A DNA stretch of 5,206 nt from assembly GCA_964194535.1 (NCBI GenBank), contig CAXMMX010000180.1:1-5206 (forward strand), read 5' to 3'. The stretch's first letter is position 1. Each line of letters opens with the position of its first letter. The DNA comes from UBA2767 sp964194535 (GTDB taxonomy: Bacteria > Pseudomonadota > Alphaproteobacteria > Rhizobiales > Methyloligellaceae). Below the pieces are notes generated by a model, which ran no database searches, was not told the origin of the DNA, and was given only the letters and a program-made list of their open reading frames with translations. Both the position numbers and the translations under genes were made by a program. Shown here in pieces: positions 1 through 5,206 of the stretch.

Positions 1-162
1 CAGATCGTCGGCGAGATCGAGTCGGACGTGAAAGAAAAGAAAATTTCCATCACGTCGCCCATAGCCCGGGCCCTCATCGGCAAGTCCAAGGGAGATACCG
101 TGGAGGTGTCCACCCCCGGCGGCGGCAAGTGCTACGAGATCATGACCGTTAAATTTGCCTGA
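1..162 (+). CDS. greA: Transcription elongation factor GreA, C-terminal part (5' end outside window)
   Basis: The reading frame is open from base 1 to a TGA at 160-162 and gives 53 residues. GreA binds in the secondary channel of RNA polymerase and stimulates cleavage of backtracked transcripts. The visible part is the C-terminal FKBP-like domain that docks on the polymerase. The recognisable stretch is SPIARALIGKSKGD, followed by a GGGKCYEI-type last strand, which is typical of GreA. The N-terminal coiled coil with the catalytic acidic tip lies upstream of the window. GreA is usually about 157 residues, so roughly one third is present. GreB has a similar domain, but the ARALIGKxxGD wording and the alphaproteobacterial setting favour GreA. 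No convincing hairpin terminator follows the stop. Confidence 0.93.
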   Translation, partial: QIVGEIESDVKEKKISITSPIARALIGKSKGDTVEVSTPGGGKCYEIMTVKFA

Positions 163-177
163 CGCACCCGCGGCTAT

Positions 178-206
178 TTTTCACATTCAGTTGAAAACCG
201 GATAAT
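178..206 (+). promoter_or_regulatory. Candidate sigma70-type promoter upstream of the first DUF2336 gene
   Basis: TTTTCA at 178-183 matches the -35 consensus TTGACA at 4 of 6 bases. GATAAT at 201-206 matches the -10 consensus TATAAT at 5 of 6. The spacer is exactly 17 bases. Transcription would start near 213 and leave a leader of about 100 bases before the first DUF2336 gene. This rests on sequence match only; read-through from greA is also possible because no terminator is evident. Confidence 0.35.
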
Positions 207-297
207 CGCCTGGTGCGCAACGGCACAACTATGGCGAGCCATTAGCAATCAGTTCAATTTTACGTGGGTTATTCGCGTGAAGTCGCCACCTGGGTAC

Positions 298-304
298 AGG
301 CGGA
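298..304 (+). promoter_or_regulatory. Ribosome binding site supporting the GTG start at 311
   Basis: AGGCGGA resembles the Shine-Dalgarno core and ends 6 bases before GTG 311. The competing ATG at 329 has only CGGAAA in front of it. This site is the main argument for the longer form of P1, against the paralog alignment that favours ATG 329. Confidence 0.5.
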
Positions 305-310
305 CGCCTC

Positions 311-1480
311 GTGACTCAGCCGGAAACCATGCAAAATACCCAATCCTGCCTGATAGAACTTGAAGCGCTTTCCAGCGAAACGTCGAGCGACAAGAGGCGC
401 GATATCCTGTGCCGCGTCACTGACCCCTTTTTCCTGACCGCTGAACGGCAGACACCGGACAACATCACCACGTTCGGCAATGTCATGGAGCGCATCGTCT
501 ATGAACTTGAGGTCGAGGCGCGGGCTGAACTTTCGGAGCGTATTGCAGAGTTCGACAAGGCGCCGAGGCAGCTTGTCCGCCGTTTGGCCACCGATGACAT
601 CGCCGTGGCTCGCCCCGTGCTTGAGCGCTCGCGCCTACTCACGGACAAACATCTGATTCAGATCGCCAAAACCAGGGGCCAGACTCATCTGCACGCCATT
701 TCCAGCCGCCCGGAACTTACAGCCCCTGTTACCGATATCATTGTTGAGCGCGGCGAAAGCCCGGTTCTTGTGCAAGTCACGAAGAACAAGGGCGCGGCGG
801 TCTCGCAGAGGGGCCTCGGCACGCTGGCGCAAAAGGCTAGTACAGACGGCGCATTGCTGACTGTGCTGGGCAAGCGTAACGACCTGCCGCCCGATCTCAT
901 GAATGAGATCAAGCAGCGCGTCACGCAGAAGATCAAAAGCGAGATGGCCGGGAAATATTCACCATCCGACATGGCTGACCTTGATACCCTCGTCGATGAA
1001 AGCGCTGCGAAACTTGATCTTGATGGGTTCAGGAAATCCAACGATGAAATGCAGGATCGCGCGAACAACCATCAGCTTACCGAGGACGATATTTTGAACC
1101 TCGCCAGATCCCGGAAATTGTCCGAGACGGTCCACGCCCTGTCTGTTCTGACAGGTCTCGACGACCGCATGATTTCCCACTACCTGATAAAGGCGGATAT
1201 CGCGGCCCTGGGTGTCATCTGCAAGGCCAACGGCTTCAAGGCTCCGACCTTCCTGACTGTGATCCAGACGCGTGTCGGCAATAACGGCATCGCAGCGCGT
1301 GATGTGGCGCAAGCCATGCGGGAATACGACTCCCTGAGTGTTGGCAACGTCAAACGGACCCTGCGTTTCCTGAAAGTACGCGCCAGTGTCAAAATTAATG
1401 AAGGCAAGATTCCCGCGCAGGGTGAGGGAAACCTGTGGCAAGCGCACCACAACGTGCAGCACCCCGAGGCAAAACCCTGA
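311..1480 (+). CDS. DUF2336 family protein, paralog P1 (intact)
   Basis: This is a soluble, helix-rich protein of unknown function that I assign to the alphaproteobacterial DUF2336 family by its overall pattern. There is no signal peptide or membrane segment. Numbering from the ATG at 329 (383 residues), landmarks are VTDPFFLT (30-37), FGNVMERI (49-56), VARPVLE (93-99), HLHAISSRPELT (120-131), TDIIVERG (135-142) and NKGA (153-156). A less conserved stretch follows (about 195-248), then a helical C-terminal part (about 250-352) and a polar tail of about 30 residues that P2 lacks. Start choice is open. GTG 311 has an AGGCGGA ribosome site at 298-304, 6 bases upstream. ATG 329 lines up exactly with the starts of P2 and P3 (MQNTQSCL, MQDARGCL, MLSTRQCL) but has only a weak site. 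It is first of three same-strand paralogs and 111 bases precede the next. Family assignment is fairly firm; molecular role unknown. Confidence 0.85.
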   Translation: MTQPETMQNTQSCLIELEALSSETSSDKRRDILCRVTDPFFLTAERQTPDNITTFGNVMERIVYELEVEARAELSERIAEFDKAPRQLVRRLATDDIAVARPVLERSRLLTDKHLIQIAKTRGQTHLHAISSRPELTAPVTDIIVERGESPVLVQVTKNKGAAVSQRGLGTLAQKASTDGALLTVLGKRNDLPPDLMNEIKQRVTQKIKSEMAGKYSPSDMADLDTLVDESAAKLDLDGFRKSNDEMQDRANNHQLTEDDILNLARSRKLSETVHALSVLTGLDDRMISHYLIKADIAALGVICKANGFKAPTFLTVIQTRVGNNGIAARDVAQAMREYDSLSVGNVKRTLRFLKVRASVKINEGKIPAQGEGNLWQAHHNVQHPEAKP

Positions 1481-1577
1481 CAAATCTCTTCAAAAACAAC
1501 TCCAATTGGACCACTGGCCTTAGGCGTTTGTTAGACAAGGGCGGTTAGGATACGAACCCTGCTCATCAACGGGATAT

Positions 1578-1587
1578 GGAGAGAGGG
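1578..1587 (+). promoter_or_regulatory. Strong ribosome binding site of the second DUF2336 gene
   Basis: GGAGAGAGGG is a purine-rich Shine-Dalgarno block just upstream of the ATG at 1592. It has two possible cores, GGAG 10 bases upstream and GAGGG 4 bases upstream. It fixes the P2 start, agrees with the paralog alignment, and shows that the initiation signals of this disrupted gene are still intact. Confidence 0.75.
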
Positions 1588-1591
1588 CCGA

Positions 1592-1978
1592 ATGCAGGAT
1601 GCGCGTGGATGCCTGCTTGAACTTCAGCAACTGGCCTCAAGCGGGACAGGTAACAGCCGGCACGAAATTCTCGACCGGGTCACCGATCTGTTTTTCCTGA
1701 CGTCCGGCGCCCTGGGCGTCACGGAAAGGGCAGTGTTCGGCGATGTCATGGAGCGCATCTCCTATGAACTTGAAACCGAGGCCCGTGCCCGGCTTGCCGA
1801 GCGGTTGGCCGAGACGCAAGAAGCCCCGCACAAGCTCGTCGTCAAACTTGCCAGCGACCATATCAGGGTTGCACGACCGGTGCTGGAAAAGTCTCCATGC
1901 CTGAGTGATAAAGATCTCGTCGATATTGCCGAAGCGAGCGGACAAGACCACCTGCACGCAATTTCCAGCCGCAAGTAA
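1592..1978 (+). CDS. N-terminal fragment of DUF2336 paralog P2
   Basis: This 128-residue product is what normal translation from ATG 1592 would give. It carries the conserved N-terminal landmarks VTDLFFLT (30-37), FGDVMERI (49-56), VARPVLEKSPCL (93-104) and QDHLHAISSR (118-127), and it ends where TAA replaces the conserved Glu129. A strong ribosome site at 1578-1587 makes its translation likely. Whether 128 residues fold alone is unknown. The break falls between two helix-like segments, inside the conserved region rather than at a domain boundary. Confidence 0.6.
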   Translation: MQDARGCLLELQQLASSGTGNSRHEILDRVTDLFFLTSGALGVTERAVFGDVMERISYELETEARARLAERLAETQEAPHKLVVKLASDHIRVARPVLEKSPCLSDKDLVDIAEASGQDHLHAISSRK

Positions 1979-1984
1979 CTGAGC

Positions 1985-2668
1985 GTGACGCTGACGGATG
2001 TGATCGTTAAACGCGGCAATAACACTGTCCTCACAAATATGGCCGGCAACAAGGGGGCCGAATTCTCAAGGAGCGGACTTGAGCGGCTATCCATGCGTGC
2101 CCGGGGGAATTCCGGTCTTTTTTCAGCACTTGAAGAGCGCCCTGACGTGCCAAAGGAGATGCTGGCTGAAATCAAGCGGACAATTGCCGTGCGGCTGTGG
2201 ACTGAAGTTTCGGGGACTTCATCTGGTATTACGGGCAAGGAAATAGATGAGATCGTTGAGGCCAAGGCATCGGAATTAAAGCTGGACTCGCCAGGCCGGA
2301 AAACCTCTGCCGCCACCTGGGATAAACGCAATCATGTGGTCACGGAACATATGGTTCTGTCTTTTGCCAGATCCCGTATGTTGACAGAGACCGTGCAGTG
2401 TTTGTCGCTCATGAGCGGGATACCGACGAACCGTGTCTCCCATTGCTTGCTGGATGCGGATCTCTCCGCCCTGGCAGTGCTGTGTAAAGCCGGTAAATTC
2501 AAAAGCACCACATTTGCGGCGCTTATCCAGTTACGCACCGCATCAAATCCGCTCCATGTCCGAATTATCGCCGATGCCATGCGTCACTATGACACAATGG
2601 ATGTCAAAACCGCCAAACGCGCTATTCAAACCGTTCGCAACCGTACAGCCTATGAAGAAAAGAGCTGA
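1985..2668 (+). CDS. C-terminal fragment of DUF2336 paralog P2, possible restart at GTG 1985
   Basis: This open frame of 227 codons is in the same frame as the upstream fragment. The first usable start is GTG at 1985, 6 bases past the TAA; the next is ATG at 2039. Neither has a clear Shine-Dalgarno site, so expression would depend on ribosomes restarting after the TAA. It holds TDVIVKRG, NKGAEF, a middle segment, and the helical C-terminal part with ARSRMLTETVQCLSLMSG and LSALAVLCKAGKFK. The C-terminus is about 25 residues shorter than in P1. It is best read as the back half of one disrupted gene; independent translation is possible but unsupported. Confidence 0.4.
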   Translation: MTLTDVIVKRGNNTVLTNMAGNKGAEFSRSGLERLSMRARGNSGLFSALEERPDVPKEMLAEIKRTIAVRLWTEVSGTSSGITGKEIDEIVEAKASELKLDSPGRKTSAATWDKRNHVVTEHMVLSFARSRMLTETVQCLSLMSGIPTNRVSHCLLDADLSALAVLCKAGKFKSTTFAALIQLRTASNPLHVRIIADAMRHYDTMDVKTAKRAIQTVRNRTAYEEKS

Positions 2669-2706
2669 TATTTATCAATTTGCCTGAAAAAATTCCTTTT
2701 GGACCG

Positions 2707-2723
2707 TGATTTTCCCAAAATCA
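2707..2723. repeat. Perfect inverted repeat in the AT-rich gap between P2 and P3
   Basis: TGATTTT (2707-2713), a CCC loop and AAAATCA (2717-2723) form a perfect 7-bp stem. It can be lengthened by a G-U pair and a C-G pair to 2705-2725. The stem is AT-rich and no U-run follows directly; the nearest T-run is at 2747-2753. It is therefore a poor match to a Rho-independent terminator. A competing stem, TTTTGG (2697-2702) with CCAAAA (2715-2720), shares its right arm. It could be a 3'-end stabilising hairpin or a protein site for P3 control. Confidence 0.4.
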
Positions 2724-2835
2724 TGAGTCATTCATCCCTGAACATATTTTTTTGCCTAAATCAGTGAATTTATTAGAACATTAGAAACCAGCGCTTGAGA
2801 GACTTATCACAACTTTCTAGCAATGGGTGTTGAAC

Positions 2836-3960
2836 ATGCTTAGCACACGTCAGTGTCTTGACGAAATTGCAGACTTCTATCAGTCAGGTCCGAACGAGAA
2901 GAGCGCCGACCTTCTGGAACGGGTCAAGGATCTGTTCTTTTTGACCGTCGATCAACAATCAGCTGATGACAGAAGCGCGTTTGGCGATGTCATGGAACGC
3001 ATGGCGATTGACGTTGACACCCTTACCCGCACCCGGTTTTCCGAACGCATCTCCAAGACAGAGTTCGCTCCGATAGACCTCATTCGAGGCCTGGCGCGCG
3101 ATGAAATCTGTGTTGCCAGGCCAGTGCTGCAATATTCTCCATGCCTGCGCGAAGGCGATCTCGTGTCGATCTCCAACGATGCGGAACAGGATCATCTTAT
3201 GGCCACGGCGCACCGTGCTGAACTCACCGAACCCGTGACGGATATTATCATGGAACGGGGCAATTTGAATGTGCTTAAGGTCGTCATCAGTAATACAGGT
3301 GCGAAATATTCTGCTGCAAGCCGTCACAGGCTGTTAAAGACCCCTGAACTCCAGGAAGAACTTCAACAGGTGATGAGAGCACGGCGCGATCTGGCCCCAA
3401 GTCCGTTTGCCCGCCTCACGAGGCTGACTGAGGCTGAATTCTGGCAACAGATATCCGAAATCGCGCTGATGACCAACGATGAGCCTGATGACATTCAGCC
3501 AGAGATAAAAGCCCCGGCGGAACCGGCGGAAAAAGTGAACCTGGATGAGCAAGTCAGCAAGAAGCTGGAAAAGAAACCCGGCAAAGATCCCAGGATGGAA
3601 CCTACCCACCCTGCCTCCGAAAAGGCTCTTGTAAACGCGGCAACAAGCGGAAAAGCGGTAGAAACAGTGCAATTCTTCGCCAAGATCACGCATCTCGACG
3701 AGGTCATGATCGAACATTGCATTTTCAAGGCGCATGTTCCCGCATTAATTGTTTTGTGCAAGGCGCACTCTCTATCGCCATCGACATTCACCACGATGCT
3801 GCAATTGCGTGAAAACCACACCGGAACGCCAATCAACGACACCGTCGGCCTGCTGCGGCGCTATGAAGGCATGACGCCGGATACAGCACAACGCATCATC
3901 TGTTTCTCGGATAAGCGCCGTAACGTGGATGCTAACGAGCAAGCGTCGAACGCGCCCTAG
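2836..3960 (+). CDS. DUF2336 family protein, paralog P3 (intact, diverged, with acidic/lysine-proline linker)
   Basis: This third paralog has 374 residues from ATG 2836. A GTG at 2827 is in frame but has no ribosome site. ATG 2836 has GGGTG at 2825-2829 and lines up with the other two starts. The N-terminal part aligns without a gap to P1 and P2 over 130 residues (about 41% and 45% identical by hand count). It keeps KDLFFLT (31-37), FGDVMER (49-55), VARPVLQYSPCL (93-104), QDHL (118-121), AELTEPVTDIIMERG (128-142) and Glu129. The following region diverges. Residues about 215-262 are rich in Pro, Glu, Asp and Lys and are probably a flexible linker. The C-terminal helical part (about 262-358) keeps AVETVQFFAKIT and PALIVLCKAHSL. 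No signal peptide or membrane segment is seen. The gene is preceded by 167 bases of AT-rich DNA and converges with the regulator gene 47 bases downstream. Function unknown. Confidence 0.85.
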   Translation: MLSTRQCLDEIADFYQSGPNEKSADLLERVKDLFFLTVDQQSADDRSAFGDVMERMAIDVDTLTRTRFSERISKTEFAPIDLIRGLARDEICVARPVLQYSPCLREGDLVSISNDAEQDHLMATAHRAELTEPVTDIIMERGNLNVLKVVISNTGAKYSAASRHRLLKTPELQEELQQVMRARRDLAPSPFARLTRLTEAEFWQQISEIALMTNDEPDDIQPEIKAPAEPAEKVNLDEQVSKKLEKKPGKDPRMEPTHPASEKALVNAATSGKAVETVQFFAKITHLDEVMIEHCIFKAHVPALIVLCKAHSLSPSTFTTMLQLRENHTGTPINDTVGLLRRYEGMTPDTAQRIICFSDKRRNVDANEQASNAP

Positions 3961-3998
3961 AGCAGGTTTATTGAATTCCGGGTCAGGAACCAGCCTCC

Positions 3999-4034
3999 AG
4001 TTCACCTTCAATTGGCCAGTTCACATTCAATCGG
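3999..4034. repeat. Two 17-bp direct repeats at the 3' end of the Lrp gene
   Basis: AGTTCACCTTCAATTGG (3999-4015) and AGTTCACATTCAATCGG (4018-4034) agree at 15 of 17 bases, with a 19-base period. They straddle the stop codon of the minus-strand Lrp gene (4008-4010): one copy codes for its last residues and the other runs into the 47-base gap to P3. The period is not a multiple of three, so a duplication here would have moved the stop codon. Confidence 0.6.
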
Positions 4035-4493
4035 AATGCCTGCCTCAAACTTCGCGCGGCGGATTGCCAGCGAAGTCTTGACGCTGTCAACATTGGGCGC
4101 GGCGGTGAGTTCGTTGATGATGAAGTCCTGAAAGTCGCTGAGATCATGCGTGACGCATTTCAGGATGAAATCAATCTCACCCGACAACATAAAACATTCC
4201 CGCACGATGGGCCAGGTGCGGATGCGTTCTTCAAAAGCCACCAGGTCAGCTTCCGACTGGCGGTGCAGGCCGACCATGGCAAAAGCGATGACGTCAAAAC
4301 CTGCTTGTCTTTCATCTACCAGGGCGCAATAGCCGCTGATGACACCTTCTTCCTCCAGCGCCCGCACACGGCGAAGGCAGGGCGGCGATGAAATGCCGAC
4401 CCGCCGTGCCAGTTCCACATTGGTAATGCGGCCTTCGGCTTGCAGCTCTTTCACGATGAGCCAATCGGTCTTGTCCAGGCGTGCGCCGATCAT
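4008..4493 (-). CDS. Lrp/AsnC family transcriptional regulator
   Basis: The 161-residue protein has the usual length and two-part layout of the Lrp/AsnC family. The family binds DNA as dimers or higher oligomers and often senses amino acids or similar small molecules. Residues about 6-52 form the N-terminal winged helix-turn-helix: LDKTDWLIVKELQAEGRIT, then ELARRVGIS, PPCLRRVRALEEEGVI. Residues about 65-145 form the C-terminal RAM effector/oligomer domain, with VRECFMLSGEIDFILK (97-112) holding the conserved G-x-x-D motif and APNVDSVKTSLAIR near the end. ATG 4493 is chosen because GAGGTG lies 9 bases upstream (4503-4508) and LDKTD falls at residue 6, as in the family. An in-frame ATG at 4574 would add 27 unlike residues. 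It converges with P3 and diverges from the ELM1-like gene. It is probably autoregulated through the upstream palindrome. The ligand cannot be told from sequence. Confidence 0.92.
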   Translation of the reverse strand: MIGARLDKTDWLIVKELQAEGRITNVELARRVGISSPPCLRRVRALEEEGVISGYCALVDERQAGFDVIAFAMVGLHRQSEADLVAFEERIRTWPIVRECFMLSGEIDFILKCVTHDLSDFQDFIINELTAAPNVDSVKTSLAIRRAKFEAGIPIECELAN

Positions 4494-4502
4494 GATTTGG
4501 GG

Positions 4503-4508
4503 CACCTC
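4503..4508 (-). promoter_or_regulatory. Ribosome binding site of the Lrp/AsnC gene
   Basis: Read on the minus strand this is GAGGTG, 9 bases before the ATG at 4493-4491. It decides the start against the longer frame beginning at 4574, which has no such site. Confidence 0.7.
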
Positions 4509-4587
4509 GAAAATTGGCGGATGGACAGGCCCACTGCCCAACCGGTAAAAACCTTTCGCGCCATGCAAACCCACTGGTCCTTATCAC

Positions 4588-4604
4588 GCGCAATTATATT
4601 ACGC
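4588..4604. promoter_or_regulatory. Candidate operator: 17-bp palindrome over the Lrp -10 box
   Basis: GCGCAAT-TAT-ATTACGC is an imperfect palindrome with 6 of 7 bases matching between arms. It covers the minus-strand TATAAT completely, a position from which a bound protein would block the Lrp promoter. AT-rich-centred palindromes of about 15-17 bp are usual for Lrp/AsnC operators, so autoregulation is a reasonable inference. No second copy was noticed in the spacer. Confidence 0.4.
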
Positions 4605-4623
4605 TAATGAGACGAATCTGCAA
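4593..4623 (-). promoter_or_regulatory. Candidate promoter of the Lrp/AsnC gene
   Basis: On the minus strand, a perfect TATAAT lies at 4598-4593. TTGCAG at 4623-4618 is a fair -35 element, 19 bases away. The spacer is longer than the ideal 17, so the promoter may be weak or need help. Transcription would begin near 4586 and leave a leader of roughly 90 bases. Confidence 0.45.
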
Positions 4624-4670
4624 ACAAATGCACCTTCATTCTTCTCTATGATTACTCGAGTGGAGTTTTT

Positions 4671-5206
4671 GTGACCAAGACTGATATGACATTGAAGGGC
4701 CGCAGCGCATGGATCATCACTGACGGCAAGGCCGGCATGGAGGTGCAGGTTGCCGGTGTGGCCCAGGCGCTGGAAACTGATTTCGAGATCAAGCGCGTCC
4801 AGCCACGCGGCCTGTGGCGGCTTCTGGCGCCCTGGGGGCCCATTGATCCTCAGGAGCGCTTTGGCCGCGATGGCAGCCAGTTTGCCCCGCCCTGGCCCGA
4901 CATAGCGCTGGCGACGGGCCGCTTGAGCATTCCCGCACTTCGGGCCGTGCGCAAGGCGTCCCCAGAGACCTATAGCGTTATTATCCAGGACCCACGCACG
5001 GGCACGGGTTCCGCTGACCTTATTGCCGTTCCCGACCATGACAGGCTGAGGGGTGAGAATGTAATCCACACCCTCACCGCCCCGCATGATTTCTCGCAAG
5101 ACCGGCTGGCGCGCCTGCGCGCGAAAGTGCCAAAAGACATCGCCGCCTTGCCAGGCCCGAGGGTGGCGGTTGTGCTCGGAGGGCCAAATTCCATCTATGC
5201 CTTCAC
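4671..5206 (+). CDS. ELM1-like (DUF1022) family protein, N-terminal part (3' end outside window)
   Basis: The frame is open from GTG 4671 to the end of the window, giving 178 residues of a protein usually a little over 300 long. It belongs to the bacterial branch of the family named after plant mitochondrial fission factor ELM1. The bacterial role is not established; the fold is thought to resemble GT-B glycosyltransferases. Diagnostic stretches are AWIITDGKAGMEVQ (13-26), PIDPQERFGRDGS (58-69), APPWPDIALATGR (72-84), IIQDPRTGTGSADLIAVPDHDRL (105-126) and VAVVLGGPNS (165-174). GTG 4671 is chosen because GGAG at 4662-4665 lies 5 bases upstream. ATG 4686 is a possible later start but has no ribosome site. 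It is transcribed divergently from the Lrp/AsnC gene across 177 bases. No signal peptide is visible, suggesting a cytoplasmic or peripheral protein. Confidence 0.88.
   Translation, partial: MTKTDMTLKGRSAWIITDGKAGMEVQVAGVAQALETDFEIKRVQPRGLWRLLAPWGPIDPQERFGRDGSQFAPPWPDIALATGRLSIPALRAVRKASPETYSVIIQDPRTGTGSADLIAVPDHDRLRGENVIHTLTAPHDFSQDRLARLRAKVPKDIAALPGPRVAVVLGGPNSIYAF

Larger units (their letters stand above)
1592..2668 (+). pseudogene. DUF2336 family paralog P2, interrupted by one in-frame TAA
   Basis: Read through, this is a full-length DUF2336 gene of 357 sense codons plus one internal TAA at 1976-1978 (codon 129). The two parts are in the same frame, so this is a nonsense change and not a frameshift. 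The first 128 residues align with P1 without a gap (about 55% identical by hand count). The alignment continues without a gap after the stop: SSRPELTAPVTDIIVERG in P1 against SSRK*LSVTLTDVIVKRG here. P1 and P3 both have Glu at the stop position, so GAA to TAA is the simplest history. No other lesion is visible, and the start signals and the C-terminal part (ARSRMLTETVQ, LCKAGKFK) are well kept. It is either a young pseudogene, a sequencing error, or a gene now expressed as two polypeptides. Its 111-base upstream gap has no obvious promoter, so it may be co-transcribed with P1. Confidence 0.75.

Noticed and set aside
168..180. CCGCGG followed by a T-rich run as a greA terminator
   Set aside because: The palindrome has no loop and cannot form a useful hairpin; the T-rich run is only five bases.
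959..1483. 174-codon open frame on the minus strand across P1
   Set aside because: It lies entirely antisense to a clear DUF2336 gene, resembles no family I know and has no supporting start signals. Long antisense frames are common opposite GC-rich genes.
1501..1510. TCCAATTGGA perfect palindrome downstream of P1
   Set aside because: It has no loop and is not placed relative to a promoter I can support. A 10-bp palindrome is expected by chance at this scale.
1546..1551. TAGGAT as a -10 box for P2
   Set aside because: No acceptable -35 element lies 16-18 bases upstream.
1976..1978. TAA read as a sense codon (recoding or alternative genetic code)
   Set aside because: The other complete stops in the window are TGA or TAG, but five genes are too few to mean anything, and bacterial reassignment of TAA is not known to me. 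A nonsense change is far simpler.
1970..1990. Programmed frameshift joining the two P2 halves
   Set aside because: Both halves are in the same frame and the paralog alignment is gapless, so no shift is needed and no slippery run is present.
1762..2331. 189-codon minus-strand open frame across the stop of P2
   Set aside because: It is Ser/Arg/Leu-rich, a typical antisense shadow. The plus strand aligns with P1 and P3 on both sides of the stop.
2795..2823. TTGAGA / TAGCAA as a promoter for P3
   Set aside because: Spacing is 17, but the -10 matches at only three bases and transcription would begin almost at the start codon.
3334..3735. 133-codon minus-strand open frame within P3
   Set aside because: Antisense to P3. 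Its Phe/Leu-rich composition mirrors the Lys/Glu-rich linker of P3.
4647..4652. TATGAT as the -10 box of the ELM1-like gene
   Set aside because: The -10 match is good, but the -35 position (ACAAAT) is poor and the leader would be only about 12 bases.
4599..5099. 166-codon minus-strand open frame opposite the ELM1-like gene
   Set aside because: The plus strand encodes recognisable ELM1 family motifs over the whole stretch, so the minus frame is a shadow.

Overview
The window looks like chromosomal DNA of an alphaproteobacterium. It contains DUF2336 proteins (a family found mainly in Alphaproteobacteria), a bacterial ELM1-like (DUF1022) protein and an Lrp/AsnC regulator close to greA. From memory, greA, lrp and ELM1-like genes often sit near each other in this class, but I could not check this here. 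There are no tRNA, rRNA, CRISPR, IS or phage signatures.

Layout: (1) 1-162 is the 3' end of greA, the transcript-cleavage elongation factor. (2) 163-310 is a spacer with a plausible sigma70-type promoter (178-206). (3) 311-3960 holds three tandem, same-strand paralogs of the DUF2336 family, called P1, P2 and P3 here. P1 (311/329-1480) is intact. P2 (1592-2668) is open from end to end except for one in-frame TAA at codon 129. P3 (2836-3960) is intact but more diverged, with a charged, proline-rich linker. (4) 4008-4493 on the minus strand is an Lrp/AsnC regulator, convergent with P3. (5) 4494-4670 is a divergent intergenic region with a minus-strand TATAAT box inside a 17-bp imperfect palindrome. 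(6) 4671-5206 is the 5' part of an ELM1-like gene that runs off the window.

The most interesting part is the DUF2336 array. The first ~130 residues of the three proteins align without a gap. By hand count the identities are about 55% (P1/P2), 41% (P1/P3) and 45% (P2/P3), so these are old, diverged duplicates rather than a fresh amplification. P1 and P3 both have glutamate at residue 129, and P2 has TAA exactly there. That is one base away from GAA, and the 229 codons after it are open and still family-like. This suggests a recent nonsense mutation, a sequencing error, or a gene now expressed as two pieces.

The function of DUF2336 proteins is not known to me. The sequences show soluble, probably all-helical proteins with a conserved N-terminal part and a separate C-terminal helical part. 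The lrp-ELM1 intergenic region looks like a normal autoregulated divergent control region. Nothing in the sequence shows that the array and the regulator work together.
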